Source: Ilumatobacteraceae bacterium
GTDB taxonomy: Bacteria; Actinomycetota; Acidimicrobiia; Acidimicrobiales; Ilumatobacteraceae
Direction: 5' to 3'
Assembly (NCBI GenBank): GCA_007117775.1
Contig: SKFX01000222.1
Span: forward strand, 1-14,411
Length of the DNA stretch: 14,411 nucleotides
The position numbers and the translations under genes were made by a program. The notes beneath the pieces were generated by a model that saw only the letters and a list, made by a program, of their open reading frames with translations, made no database searches and was not told where the DNA came from. This document shows, in pieces, positions 1 to 6,836 of the stretch. How positions within the stretch are numbered: the first letter of the stretch is position 1; every line of letters starts with the position of its first letter.

Positions 1-6
1 ATTGAC

Positions 7-387
7 ATGGCAACGATGGATCTGACGATGGAGAATTTCGAGGAGACGGTGCTCTCAGACGGCATCACCCTTGTGGACTTCTGGGCCGAATGGTGCGGCC
101 CCTGCAAGATGTTCGGCCCGATCTTCGAGGAGTCCTCGAACGAGAATCCCGACGTCACCTTCGCCAAGGTGGACACCGAAACCGAGCAGCAACTCGCCGG
201 AGCGCTGCAGATCATGTCGATCCCGACCCTGATGATCTTCCGAGACGGGATCCAACTGTTCTCCCAGGCCGGCGCGCTACCCAAGAACGCGCTCGACGAT
301 CTGCTGCGTCAGGTCCGCGAACTCGATATGGAAGCGGTGCGCGCCGAGATCGCCAAGGCGGACGCCGACGATTCAGCCACCGGGTGA
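7..387 (+). CDS. trxA: thioredoxin
   Basis: Cytoplasmic thiol-disulfide oxidoreductase of 126 residues, normally kept reduced by thioredoxin reductase. The single thioredoxin fold is complete: the active-site WCGPC lies at residues 29-33, preceded by the strand VDFWAEW, and the cis-proline loop IPT is at 72-74. Family members are usually about 105-110 residues; here a charged, Ala/Asp-rich tail of about 18 residues follows the last helix. The ATG at 7 fits the usual N-terminus (MAT.DLT.ENFEETV), but only six bases precede it, so its promoter and ribosome binding site lie outside the window. The ychF gene starts 25 nt downstream on the same strand but has its own -10-like box. The fold is certain; which physiological thioredoxin this is cannot be told from sequence. 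Confidence 0.95.
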   Translation: MATMDLTMENFEETVLSDGITLVDFWAEWCGPCKMFGPIFEESSNENPDVTFAKVDTETEQQLAGALQIMSIPTLMIFRDGIQLFSQAGALPKNALDDLLRQVRELDMEAVRAEIAKADADDSATG

Positions 388-397
388 CGCGGGCCGA

Positions 398-403
398 TAG
401 CCT
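398..403 (+). promoter_or_regulatory. -10-like box (TAGCCT) before ychF
   Basis: TAGCCT lies in the 25-nt trxA-ychF gap and ends 9 nt before the ychF ATG. No purine-rich Shine-Dalgarno precedes that ATG (the nearest bases are CGGCCCCTC). This spacing would place transcription initiation at or within a few bases of the start codon, giving a leaderless or nearly leaderless mRNA. No convincing -35 hexamer is visible. Confidence 0.4.
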
Positions 404-412
404 CGGCCCCTC

Positions 413-1501
413 ATGGAACGTTTCGGCCTCGTCGGCCTGCCCAATGCCGGCAAGAGTTCGCTCTACAACGCGCTGACCGGTGGTGGCGCGCTGGCGGCGC
501 CGTATGCGTTCGCCACCAAGGACCCCAATATCGGTGTCGCCCGCGTGCCCGACGACCGCCTCGATCGACTCGCTGAGATGTCGGCGTCCAAGAAGGTGAT
601 CCATGCCGCCGTCGAGGTCGTCGATATCGGTGGCCTCGTCGAGGGCGCCTCGACTGGAGAGGGCCTCGGGAATCGCTTCCTGGCCAATATCCGCGAGGTC
701 GACGCGATCGTGTTCGTCCTGCGTGCCTTCGCCGATGACGATGTACCCGGACCGTCCGATCCCCTCGAGCATCTGCGCGTCGTCGAGATCGAACTGGCCC
801 TCGCCGATCTCGAGACCGTCGAGAAGCGACTCGGAACCCTCGAGCGTCAGGCCAAACTCGATGCCACGGTGCGCGATGACCTCGAGGCGTTGCGGGTCGC
901 CCACTCATCGCTCGCTGACGGCCGACCGCTGTATCGCGCCGGGCTGAACGATGAGGTGCGCGACGCGCTCACACCATATTTCCTGCTCACCAACCGCCGG
1001 GTGCTGGCGGTGGTCAACGTCAGCGAGAACGAACTCGACCAGATCCCCGAACTCGAGGCCCGCGTCGCAGCGGAGTTCAACGATGCCGGTGGCAATGTCG
1101 AGGTGATCGGGCTGTGCGTGCAGCTCGAGGCCGAGGCCGCCGCGATCGAGGACCCGGCCGAGCGCTCCGAGATGCTCGAGGGATTCGGACTCGGCGAGGG
1201 GGCACTGTTCCGCATGGTGCGCAGTGCCTACCACCTGCTCGGCCTACGCACCTTCTTCACCACCGGGGACAAAGAGAGCCGAGCGTGGACGTTCTACGAG
1301 GGCTCCAACGCGCCCCAGTGTGCCGGACGGATCCACACCGACTTCCAACGGGGCTTCATCCGCGCCGAGACGATCGCTTGGGATGAACTGCTCGAGATCG
1401 GGTCATGGAACAAGGCCCGTGAACTCGGCAAGGTCCGCAGTGAGGGCAAGGACTACATCGCCCGCGACGGCGATGTGATGGAGTTCCGCTTCAACGTCTG
1501 A
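413..1501 (+). CDS. ychF: redox-regulated ATPase YchF (OBG-type P-loop protein)
   Basis: Universally conserved OBG-family nucleotide hydrolase of 362 residues, the usual length. Family members prefer ATP over GTP, bind ribosomes and act in stress or redox control of translation. The P-loop GLPNAGKSS is at residues 8-16, the G3-type motif DIGGLVEGAS at 71-80 and the G4 equivalent NVSE at 202-205, the non-canonical form typical of YchF rather than NKxD. A coiled-coil insert spans about 120-165, and a C-terminal TGS domain runs from about 279 to the end (LRTFFTTGDKE, then FQRGFIRAE). A Gly replaces the common Ala of DIAGLV, a mild variation. The MFS gene begins 15 nt after the stop. Identity is very secure; the cellular role in this organism is by family analogy. 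Confidence 0.97.
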   Translation: MERFGLVGLPNAGKSSLYNALTGGGALAAPYAFATKDPNIGVARVPDDRLDRLAEMSASKKVIHAAVEVVDIGGLVEGASTGEGLGNRFLANIREVDAIVFVLRAFADDDVPGPSDPLEHLRVVEIELALADLETVEKRLGTLERQAKLDATVRDDLEALRVAHSSLADGRPLYRAGLNDEVRDALTPYFLLTNRRVLAVVNVSENELDQIPELEARVAAEFNDAGGNVEVIGLCVQLEAEAAAIEDPAERSEMLEGFGLGEGALFRMVRSAYHLLGLRTFFTTGDKESRAWTFYEGSNAPQCAGRIHTDFQRGFIRAETIAWDELLEIGSWNKARELGKVRSEGKDYIARDGDVMEFRFNV

Positions 1502-1516
1502 TGTCGATTCCCCGGA

Positions 1517-3040
1517 ATGTCCAGCGTCGAGTCCGGGATCGGCAACGATGAGGCCGTGAGGTCTGTGCTCACCACCCGCTGGTTCGCGACCCCGGCCTAC
1601 TCCACGCCTGGGCTGCAGCGTTTCACCCGCGCCCATGCCATCGCCGCGGCCGGCGATGCCTTCATCACCGTCTCACTCGCCGGATCGCTGTTCTTCAGCG
1701 TCAGCCCCGATGCATCGCGGGTCCAGGTGCTGACCTATCTCATCGTCACCATGGCACCGTTCGCGGTGCTCGCGCCGCTGATCGGCCCGACCATCGACCG
1801 TTTCCGACGCGGCCACCGCTGGATCGCGGTCATCATCTACCTGACTCGCGCCGCGCTGTGTATCGCATTGGCTTCGGCGCTGTTCTCGGTGGCCTTCTTC
1901 ATCATCGCCCTCGCGCTGTTGGTGGCCAACAAGTCCTCGGGGGTGCTCAAATCTGCGCTCATCCCGGGCCTGATCGACGATCCGGCCGATCTGGTCGCCG
2001 CGAACTCGCGCCTCGCGCGCGTCGCCACCCTCGTCGGCGGCAGCGGTGGAGCGATCGCGGCCGGTGTGGCTGCTGGCACCTCGTCAGCGGTGACGCTCTA
2101 CGTCGCCGCAGCACTGTTCGTTGTGGCGGCATCGATCGCGGCTCGCCTGCCTCGACCGCGTCGCACCGATCCCGAACCCGATGACGCCGAATCGCTTTTG
2201 GCCGAGTTCGAGAATGAGCACCGGCCGCTGATCACGATCTCGGCGACGGCCTACACCGTCATCCGCTTCGCCGTCGGGGCCTTCGTGTTCGGTCTCGCGT
2301 TCGCGCTGCGCCGTGCCAGCGAACCGGCGTGGATGTACGGCCTGGCCGTCGTCGCCTACGGTGTCGGCGCGTATGGCGGCAATGTCTTCGCGCCCTTGGC
2401 GCGACGTCGTTTCGGGGAGGATCGACTCATCGCCGCCGCACTGGTGGGCCTCACGGTCGCTGTTGGGGTCGCCGCGGCGGGTGGGTCGCGCATCATGGTC
2501 GTCTTCGTCTCGGCGATGATGGGCGCAGCGACCACCTTCGGCCGACAGGGCTTCGACTCGATGGTGCAGCGACACGCACCCCTCGCACTGCACGCGCAGG
2601 CCTTCTCGCGCTTTGAGACCCAATACCAATTGGCATGGGTGGTCGGTGGTGCGGCGGCGACAGCGATCGCGGTCACGGCCCGAGCCAGCCTGGCGTTGCT
2701 GATCGCGATCCTCATCCCCGCATCGGTGCTGTATCTGCGCCGGGTGCAGCGCGCCCGCGAACTGTCTCTGGCGAGCGCCGAGGCCTCGCTCTTGGACCCT
2801 GACGAGGTGGCGCGCGCGCATGTCATGGCGGCCGAGCGCTGGCTCCACAGCCCCCATCGCCATCTCGCCATCGTCGAGGCCACCGCAGCGATCCAGGTGG
2901 GGGCTGCAGCTGGCTGGGAGATCGACGACGACCTACGTGCCCGCCTGCATGATCACGCACTGACGGCACCGGTGATCAGCAGCGACGACGATCCGCTCGC
3001 TCGCCTGATCGCGGACCTGCGTCGGATCAGTGAACGCTGA
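1517..3040 (+). CDS. MFS-type membrane transporter
   Basis: Integral membrane protein of 507 residues with the major facilitator pattern. Hydrophobic helices group in two bundles (about residues 38-210 and 240-408), separated by a charged cytoplasmic loop (about 211-240, RLPRPRRTDPEPDD). A motif-A-like loop between helices 2 and 3 reads GPTIDRFRRGHR (90-101). The architecture resembles drug/metabolite exporters of the MFS_1 type, but no substrate-defining motif is recognisable. About 97 residues after the last helix (411-507) form a soluble, acidic, helix-rich tail, unusually long for the family. The ATG at 1517 lies 15 nt after the ychF stop with no strong Shine-Dalgarno; a GTG at 1556 is an alternative start. 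It is probably co-transcribed with ychF. Substrate unknown. Confidence 0.85.
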   Translation: MSSVESGIGNDEAVRSVLTTRWFATPAYSTPGLQRFTRAHAIAAAGDAFITVSLAGSLFFSVSPDASRVQVLTYLIVTMAPFAVLAPLIGPTIDRFRRGHRWIAVIIYLTRAALCIALASALFSVAFFIIALALLVANKSSGVLKSALIPGLIDDPADLVAANSRLARVATLVGGSGGAIAAGVAAGTSSAVTLYVAAALFVVAASIAARLPRPRRTDPEPDDAESLLAEFENEHRPLITISATAYTVIRFAVGAFVFGLAFALRRASEPAWMYGLAVVAYGVGAYGGNVFAPLARRRFGEDRLIAAALVGLTVAVGVAAAGGSRIMVVFVSAMMGAATTFGRQGFDSMVQRHAPLALHAQAFSRFETQYQLAWVVGGAAATAIAVTARASLALLIAILIPASVLYLRRVQRARELSLASAEASLLDPDEVARAHVMAAERWLHSPHRHLAIVEATAAIQVGAAAGWEIDDDLRARLHDHALTAPVISSDDDPLARLIADLRRISER

Positions 3041-3061
3041 TGGCGATCGGATCCACGCGAA

Positions 3062-3610
3062 TCAGAGCGTCTCCACGCGCTGGATGACCCAACCGGGTGC
3101 GGACCACAACAGCGTGAACTCGACGTCCTCGGTGGTTTTGGCATCGAGATACCGGGTCACGACGAACGTCATCGTCCGGCCGCGTTCGGGCATCTCGCCG
3201 AAGATCAGCAATTCGCCCTCCTCGAGGACCGGCTCGCGGGCCAGTTCGACATCGATCGCCTCGACCACATCATCGGCGAAGCGGACCACGGCCTCATCGA
3301 GCACCGCCGCGGCCACTGCCGCTTGGGCTTCGATCGGGATCGGTTCGGACATCCGTGCCACATAGATGAGCGGCAGGTCACCGTCGGGATCGACTTCGGT
3401 GCCGTCGAGCACCACCGAGCGGATCACGAGTTCGATCACCGCAGCGTCGCGCGATGCGCCCTGGACCGGGTCATCTGGCCCGCAGGCACTGGCCGCCACG
3501 AGCGCACCGGCCACAACCGCCGATGCGATTGCCATCGACATCGCGCGCCACGGGGAACGTCGTGTGTGGCCCTGCGCTGTCTTACGTGCGCTGAGGTCAC
3601 AACCAGTCAT
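3062..3610 (-). CDS. putative lipoprotein of unknown function
   Basis: I do not recognise the family of this 182-residue protein. It has a basic N-terminal region with twin arginines (TRRSPWR, about residues 17-23) and a hydrophobic stretch (about 26-41). A lipobox-like ASAC ends in Cys43, followed by an acidic GPDDP, so export and lipidation are likely although -3 is Ala rather than the favoured Leu. The mature part is acidic and Val/Glu-rich, predicted mixed alpha/beta, and ends WVIQRVETL. I chose ATG 3610 because GAGG (3618-3621 on this strand) sits 7 nt upstream; a GTG two codons earlier overlaps that motif and fits less well. The gene converges on the MFS gene with a 21-nt gap and diverges from the DUF192 gene. 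The function call is open; that it is a real gene is fairly sure. Confidence 0.75.
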   Translation of the reverse strand: MTGCDLSARKTAQGHTRRSPWRAMSMAIASAVVAGALVAASACGPDDPVQGASRDAAVIELVIRSVVLDGTEVDPDGDLPLIYVARMSEPIPIEAQAAVAAAVLDEAVVRFADDVVEAIDVELAREPVLEEGELLIFGEMPERGRTMTFVVTRYLDAKTTEDVEFTLLWSAPGWVIQRVETL

Positions 3611-3617
3611 CTTCACA

Positions 3618-3621
3618 CCTC
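3618..3621 (-). promoter_or_regulatory. Shine-Dalgarno GAGG deciding the lipoprotein start
   Basis: Read on the minus strand, GAGG is followed by 7 nt and then the ATG at 3610. The upstream GTG at 3616 would overlap this element, so the site favours the ATG. Confidence 0.55.
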
Positions 3622-3732
3622 AAATCTACGCCACGCTGCACCCCAGATCGGCGAGGTACTCGCATCGCGGCGATATGGGCCTCATCTGCGCAATCGGGTC
3701 GCCGAGGATGTTCGGCACCTCGACTCGGGTTG

Positions 3733-3757
3733 TCAGGGCGCCATGACATGGCACACT
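3733..3757 (+). promoter_or_regulatory. candidate promoter for the DUF192-rsmI-HAD unit
   Basis: Within the 153-nt divergent gap, TGTCAG at 3731-3736 (TTGTCA counted from 3730) and CACACT at 3752-3757 form a -35/-10 pair with 16-nt spacing. The -10 ends 6 nt before the GTG at 3764, so the predicted transcript starts at or next to the start codon. Matches are partial and only the arrangement is suggestive. Confidence 0.4.
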
Positions 3758-3763
3758 GCAGGA

Positions 3764-4147
3764 GTGCCGTGGTTGGTGAGTGAGGAGCGGGTGCTCGCAT
3801 CGGCGGAGATCGCCCAGCAACGCTGTGATCGTCGGCGAGGCCTGCTCGGCCGCGATCACTTCGAGGGAGCGCTCATCTTGCAGCCATGCCGATGGGTCCA
3901 CACCGTCGGGATGCGCTTCAGCGTCGACGTCGCTTATCTCGACGATGAGGGCCGTGTCGTCAAGACGGTGCATATGCAGCGCAACCGGGTCGGGATCCCG
4001 GCCTGGCAGGCCTCGACGGTGCTCGAGGCTGAGGCCGGCGCGTTCGCCCGCTGGGGCCTGCGCGTCGGCGACATCATCGAGATCCGCACCGATGACACCA
4101 CCGACGGCGATGTGGATGATCCTGTCTCGAATCCGCCGCAGCGGTGA
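3764..4147 (+). CDS. DUF192 (UPF0127) family protein
   Basis: Small protein of 127 residues from the DUF192 family, whose biochemical role is not established. Diagnostic segments are RRRGLLGRD (23-31), VHTVGMRFSVDVAYLD (45-60) and the C-terminal VLEAEAGAFARWGLRVGD (86-103). I set the start at GTG 3764 because actinobacterial relatives begin with a similar PWLV...VLAS segment and because a -10-like box ends 6 nt upstream. The reading frame is open much further upstream, but that part resembles no family member and overlaps the opposite-strand lipoprotein gene. No export signal is evident with this start. The last 17 residues are acidic and probably disordered. It is followed after 24 nt by rsmI, with which it is probably co-transcribed. 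Confidence 0.88.
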   Translation: MPWLVSEERVLASAEIAQQRCDRRRGLLGRDHFEGALILQPCRWVHTVGMRFSVDVAYLDDEGRVVKTVHMQRNRVGIPAWQASTVLEAEAGAFARWGLRVGDIIEIRTDDTTDGDVDDPVSNPPQR

Positions 4148-4171
4148 AGCCGATATGACGGTGACCCGGCC

Positions 4172-5080
4172 ATGACGTCTGCGATGTCCCCCACCCCGGC
4201 GACGCTGCATCTGGTCGCCACACCGATCGGCAACCTCGGCGACCTGACGCCGCGAGCCGCTGAGATCCTGTCGCGCGTCGAGTTGATCTGCTGCGAGGAC
4301 ACCCGCCGGACCGGTCGTCTGCTCAGCCATCTCGGCGGCCACCGCGGCTCAATGGTGGTCTGCAATGAGCACACCGAGATGAACCGGATCACCGACGTGC
4401 TCAAGACCCTCGAACGCGGCGATGAGGTCGCGCTCGTCAGCGATGCTGGCACCCCGGCGATCTCGGATCCCGGATATCGACTGGTGCGGGCCGTCATCGC
4501 CGCCGGATATCGAGTGTCACCGGTACCCGGACCGAACGCAGCCATCGCCGCGCTCGTCGCCAGCGGTCTGGCCCCAGACCGCTTCGTCTTCGAGGGGTTC
4601 TTGCCGCGCCGCGGCGGCGAACGCCAGAGGCGCCTGGCCGAGATCGCCCGCGAGGAGCGGACCACGATCATCTATGAATCCCCCCAGCGCGTGGCGCGCA
4701 CCATCGGCGATCTCACCGAGATCTGTGGGGCCGATCGCGCCGTGGTGGTGGCGCGCGAGCTGACCAAACTCCACGAGGAGATCGTCCACGGCCACCTCGG
4801 CACCATCGACGTGGGCGAGGGTCGCGGCGAGTACGTGATCGTCCTCGACGGTGCCCCCGAACCCGGCCGTCCCGACGATGACGCGATCCGAGCAGAGTTG
4901 ACGCAGGCTCTGCACGATGGTCTCAGCACCCGCGACGCGGCCCGCGAGATCGCAGGGCGCCTCGGCGTGACCCGCCGCGATGTCTACGCTCTGGCTGTGG
5001 CGATGACGGCGAGCGACGACCAGCGACGAGATATCGGGCCGTCGGGGGCTGCACCGGCTCCAGGGGGCGGTGATGAGTGA
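4172..5080 (+). CDS. rsmI: 16S rRNA (cytidine(1402)-2'-O)-methyltransferase
   Basis: S-adenosylmethionine-dependent methyltransferase that 2'-O-methylates C1402 of 16S rRNA in the decoding centre, in partnership with RsmH for N4-methylation. The tetrapyrrole-methylase fold is plain: LVATPIGNLGDLTPRA (14-29), CEDTRRTGRLL (41-51), the signature SDAGTPAISDPGYRLV (90-105), then VPGPNAAIAALVASGL (118-133) and FEGFLPRR (140-147). At 302 residues it is close to the usual 275-300. ATG 4172 is preceded by little Shine-Dalgarno; ATG 4184 is an alternative, and the core begins only at about residue 12. The last codons overlap the HAD gene start, implying translational coupling. Its proximity to metG, tatD and rsmA matches the order I recall from mycobacteria. 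Confidence 0.96.
   Translation: MTSAMSPTPATLHLVATPIGNLGDLTPRAAEILSRVELICCEDTRRTGRLLSHLGGHRGSMVVCNEHTEMNRITDVLKTLERGDEVALVSDAGTPAISDPGYRLVRAVIAAGYRVSPVPGPNAAIAALVASGLAPDRFVFEGFLPRRGGERQRRLAEIAREERTTIIYESPQRVARTIGDLTEICGADRAVVVARELTKLHEEIVHGHLGTIDVGEGRGEYVIVLDGAPEPGRPDDDAIRAELTQALHDGLSTRDAAREIAGRLGVTRRDVYALAVAMTASDDQRRDIGPSGAAPAPGGGDE
5062..5067 (+). promoter_or_regulatory. Shine-Dalgarno AGGGGG deciding the HAD start
   Basis: AGGGGG inside the 3' end of rsmI sits 5 nt before ATG 5073 but only 2 nt before the in-frame GTG 5070, favouring the ATG. Confidence 0.6.
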
Positions 5081-5897
5081 GTACATGGGGGTTGCCTCGA
5101 GCGGTCCGTCCGCCGCGTTCTTCGACCTCGACCGAACCCTGATCGCCGGTTCTTCGGCGTTCACTCTGGCCGCAGCAGCCCGCTCAGCGCGACTGCTGCC
5201 AACGACCGCGTTCATCAGAGCCGGCCTGGCAGCGACCGCCTTCAAGTTCTTCGGATCCAAAGACGGCACGACCGAAGCGGCGCGCCAACAGGTGCTGTCT
5301 TTCGTCACCGGCCAGCGCCAGGACGACCTCACCGCGCTCAACGAGCATGTGCTCCCGGTGCTGTTGAATCGGATCCGCCCAGAGGCACGTCGCCTATTGG
5401 ACCTGCACCGCCAGGCCGGCCGCTCAACGTTCATCGTCTCGGCCGCACCCCAAGAGATCGTCGGGCCGCTCGCGCTGTCACTCGGGATGACCGGAGGGAT
5501 CGGGACGCGCGCCGAGGTCCATGACGGGATCTACACCGGGGAACTGGTCGGTCCGTTCTGCTATGGCGAGGGCAAAGTGGTGGCGCTCGGCGAACTGGCC
5601 CGCTGGGATGGACTCGATCTGTCCCAGTGCTACGCCTACAGCGATTCGGCCAGCGATCTTCCGATGCTCGAGGCCGTGGGACATCCGGTGGTGGTGAATC
5701 CCGACAAGCGCCTCGAACGCCATGCCCGCTGTCACGGCTGGCCGGTGGTCCATTTCCGTCAACAGACCAAACAAGTGGCGCGCCGCACACTGGCCGGCCT
5801 CACCACCACCGCGATCGCGGCGAGCAGTTTCGCCATCGGCGCCAAGGTCGCCTCCTCGCGCCAGCGCAATGCGCGCTGGTTCAGGCCCTCGGGATGA
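5073..5897 (+). CDS. HAD superfamily IB phosphatase (SerB/CicA-like)
   Basis: Haloacid-dehalogenase hydrolase of 274 residues, subclass IB, the group that includes phosphoserine phosphatase and the hypothetical CicA-like enzymes. All four motifs are present: DLDRT with nucleophile Asp18 and Asp20, motif II Ser123 in STFIVSAAP, Lys168 in GEGKVVALGEL and the metal-binding YSDSASDLPML with Asp191 and Asp195. The helical cap lies between motifs I and II (about 28-110). The C-terminus carries a moderately hydrophobic Ala/Thr/Ser segment (about 239-258) flanked by basic residues, possibly a membrane-associating helix. It overlaps rsmI by 8 nt and the opposite-strand thioesterase by 17 nt at its 3' end. 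No serine-biosynthesis gene is nearby, so phosphoserine is not a supported substrate. Confidence 0.88.
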   Translation: MSEYMGVASSGPSAAFFDLDRTLIAGSSAFTLAAAARSARLLPTTAFIRAGLAATAFKFFGSKDGTTEAARQQVLSFVTGQRQDDLTALNEHVLPVLLNRIRPEARRLLDLHRQAGRSTFIVSAAPQEIVGPLALSLGMTGGIGTRAEVHDGIYTGELVGPFCYGEGKVVALGELARWDGLDLSQCYAYSDSASDLPMLEAVGHPVVVNPDKRLERHARCHGWPVVHFRQQTKQVARRTLAGLTTTAIAASSFAIGAKVASSRQRNARWFRPSG

Positions 5898-6702
5898 GCG
5901 CCAGTTGACGGCTCTGGGCCACCAGCCGGCCGGCGGTGTCCCAGATCTCACCGTCCTCTTCGAGTAGTCCGCCCTGGATGAACCGTGAACCGAACACACA
6001 GGCCAAGGGTCCGGGCTCCGGTTCGGCTCGCACGTGCACGGTCAACTCCACCGTCGGCACCCAACCCATGGCGAGACCGGAGTTGAAGATCGGCGGAGCG
6101 AACGCATCGGCGACGAGCATCAGGCCGATGGCGTCGATCGCCGAGCCATCGGCGAACGCGAACCATCCGGCGATTTCGGCGCGACCGGTCGGCCGACCGA
6201 AGGCGAAACCCTCATCACCGGCGCGCAGCCGCACGGCGAGCCGCCGCTGCAGTGCCGGGATCGCAGCATCATCGCGGATCACTGGCACCTCACAGCGGTC
6301 ATAGGGCACCAGATCCGGCGGTGTCGCATCGCACAGCACGACTGCGTCATCGCGCTGTTCGGCGAAGGTCCCGAGCACCTCGAGCACTGCGGTCTGGTCC
6401 CGGATCATCGTCGCTGACAGCGTGGCCATCCGACGTCCGGATCGAACGGCGCGGACCACGATCTCGATCGGGCCGGGGGTGACTGGTGCCAGATAGTGCG
6501 CGGTCACCGTCAGCGGTGGTCGATGCGCTGCGGTGGCCATGGCGCGCGTTGCGAGGGCCAGCAGGTACCCGCCATTGGCTGGCCCACCGATATCCCAACC
6601 CTCATGCACCGTGGCATCGAAGACCGCATCGATGACCGCATCGATGACCGCATCGGCCGGCGTGCGCTCGGTGACCGCCGTCGCCTGATCGAACTCACTC
6701 AC
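5881..6702 (-). CDS. thioesterase family protein (double hot-dog, TesB-like)
   Basis: Probable acyl-CoA thioesterase of 273 residues. The N-terminal hot-dog half has the diagnostic VHEGWDIGGPANGGYLLALATRAM segment (about residues 32-55), a Gly-rich turn into the central helix; a second hot-dog repeat follows (about 150-270) and ends FIQGG...DTAGRLVAQSRQLA, as in TesB-type proteins. I place the start at GTG 6702: relatives begin SEFD.AT.V, an AGGGG lies 8 nt upstream, and the longer frame to 6861 would run over metG. Residues about 16-29 are encoded by an in-frame 12-bp tandem repeat (DAVI units). It is divergent from metG by 134 nt. The substrate is unknown, and I could not place TesB catalytic residues with confidence. 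Confidence 0.85.
   Translation of the reverse strand: MSEFDQATAVTERTPADAVIDAVIDAVFDATVHEGWDIGGPANGGYLLALATRAMATAAHRPPLTVTAHYLAPVTPGPIEIVVRAVRSGRRMATLSATMIRDQTAVLEVLGTFAEQRDDAVVLCDATPPDLVPYDRCEVPVIRDDAAIPALQRRLAVRLRAGDEGFAFGRPTGRAEIAGWFAFADGSAIDAIGLMLVADAFAPPIFNSGLAMGWVPTVELTVHVRAEPEPGPLACVFGSRFIQGGLLEEDGEIWDTAGRLVAQSRQLALIPRA
6614..6655 (-). repeat. 12-bp in-frame tandem repeat in thioesterase
   Basis: On the plus strand three consecutive 12-bp units GCATCGATGACC (6614-6625 with one mismatch, 6626-6637, 6638-6649) are followed by a half unit GCATCG. On the coding strand they give repeated Asp-Ala-Val-Ile/Phe. Because the unit is a multiple of three, copy-number change would keep the frame. 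Confidence 0.85.
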
Positions 6703-6710
6703 CTGTATTG

Positions 6711-6715
6711 CCCCT
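6711..6715 (-). promoter_or_regulatory. Shine-Dalgarno AGGGG deciding the thioesterase start
   Basis: AGGGG on the minus strand precedes GTG 6702 by 8 nt. It supports this start over the longer open frame that would overlap metG. Confidence 0.65.
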
Positions 6716-6821
6716 GCCAAGGCGTGGATGTCACGGTCGTACCCTAGGGCGATCGACGTCGAGCCGACGAGATGAATCCGATCCGCCGACCCCATGAGCG
6801 TCCGAGCGCGGTGCCGCGGCG

Positions 6822-6827
6822 TTAGCG
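6822..6827 (+). promoter_or_regulatory. -10-like box (TAGCGT) before metG
   Basis: TAGCGT ends 9 nt before the metG GTG at 6837, with no Shine-Dalgarno in between (TCGATGCC follows directly). The spacing fits a leaderless transcript. The -35 region is poor. Confidence 0.4.
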
Positions 6828-6836
6828 TTCGATGCC

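Noticed and set aside
3323..3763. Long upstream extension of the DUF192 frame
   Set aside because: It is antisense to the lipoprotein gene, its sequence is His/Arg-rich noise, and the family begins at PWLV near GTG 3764.
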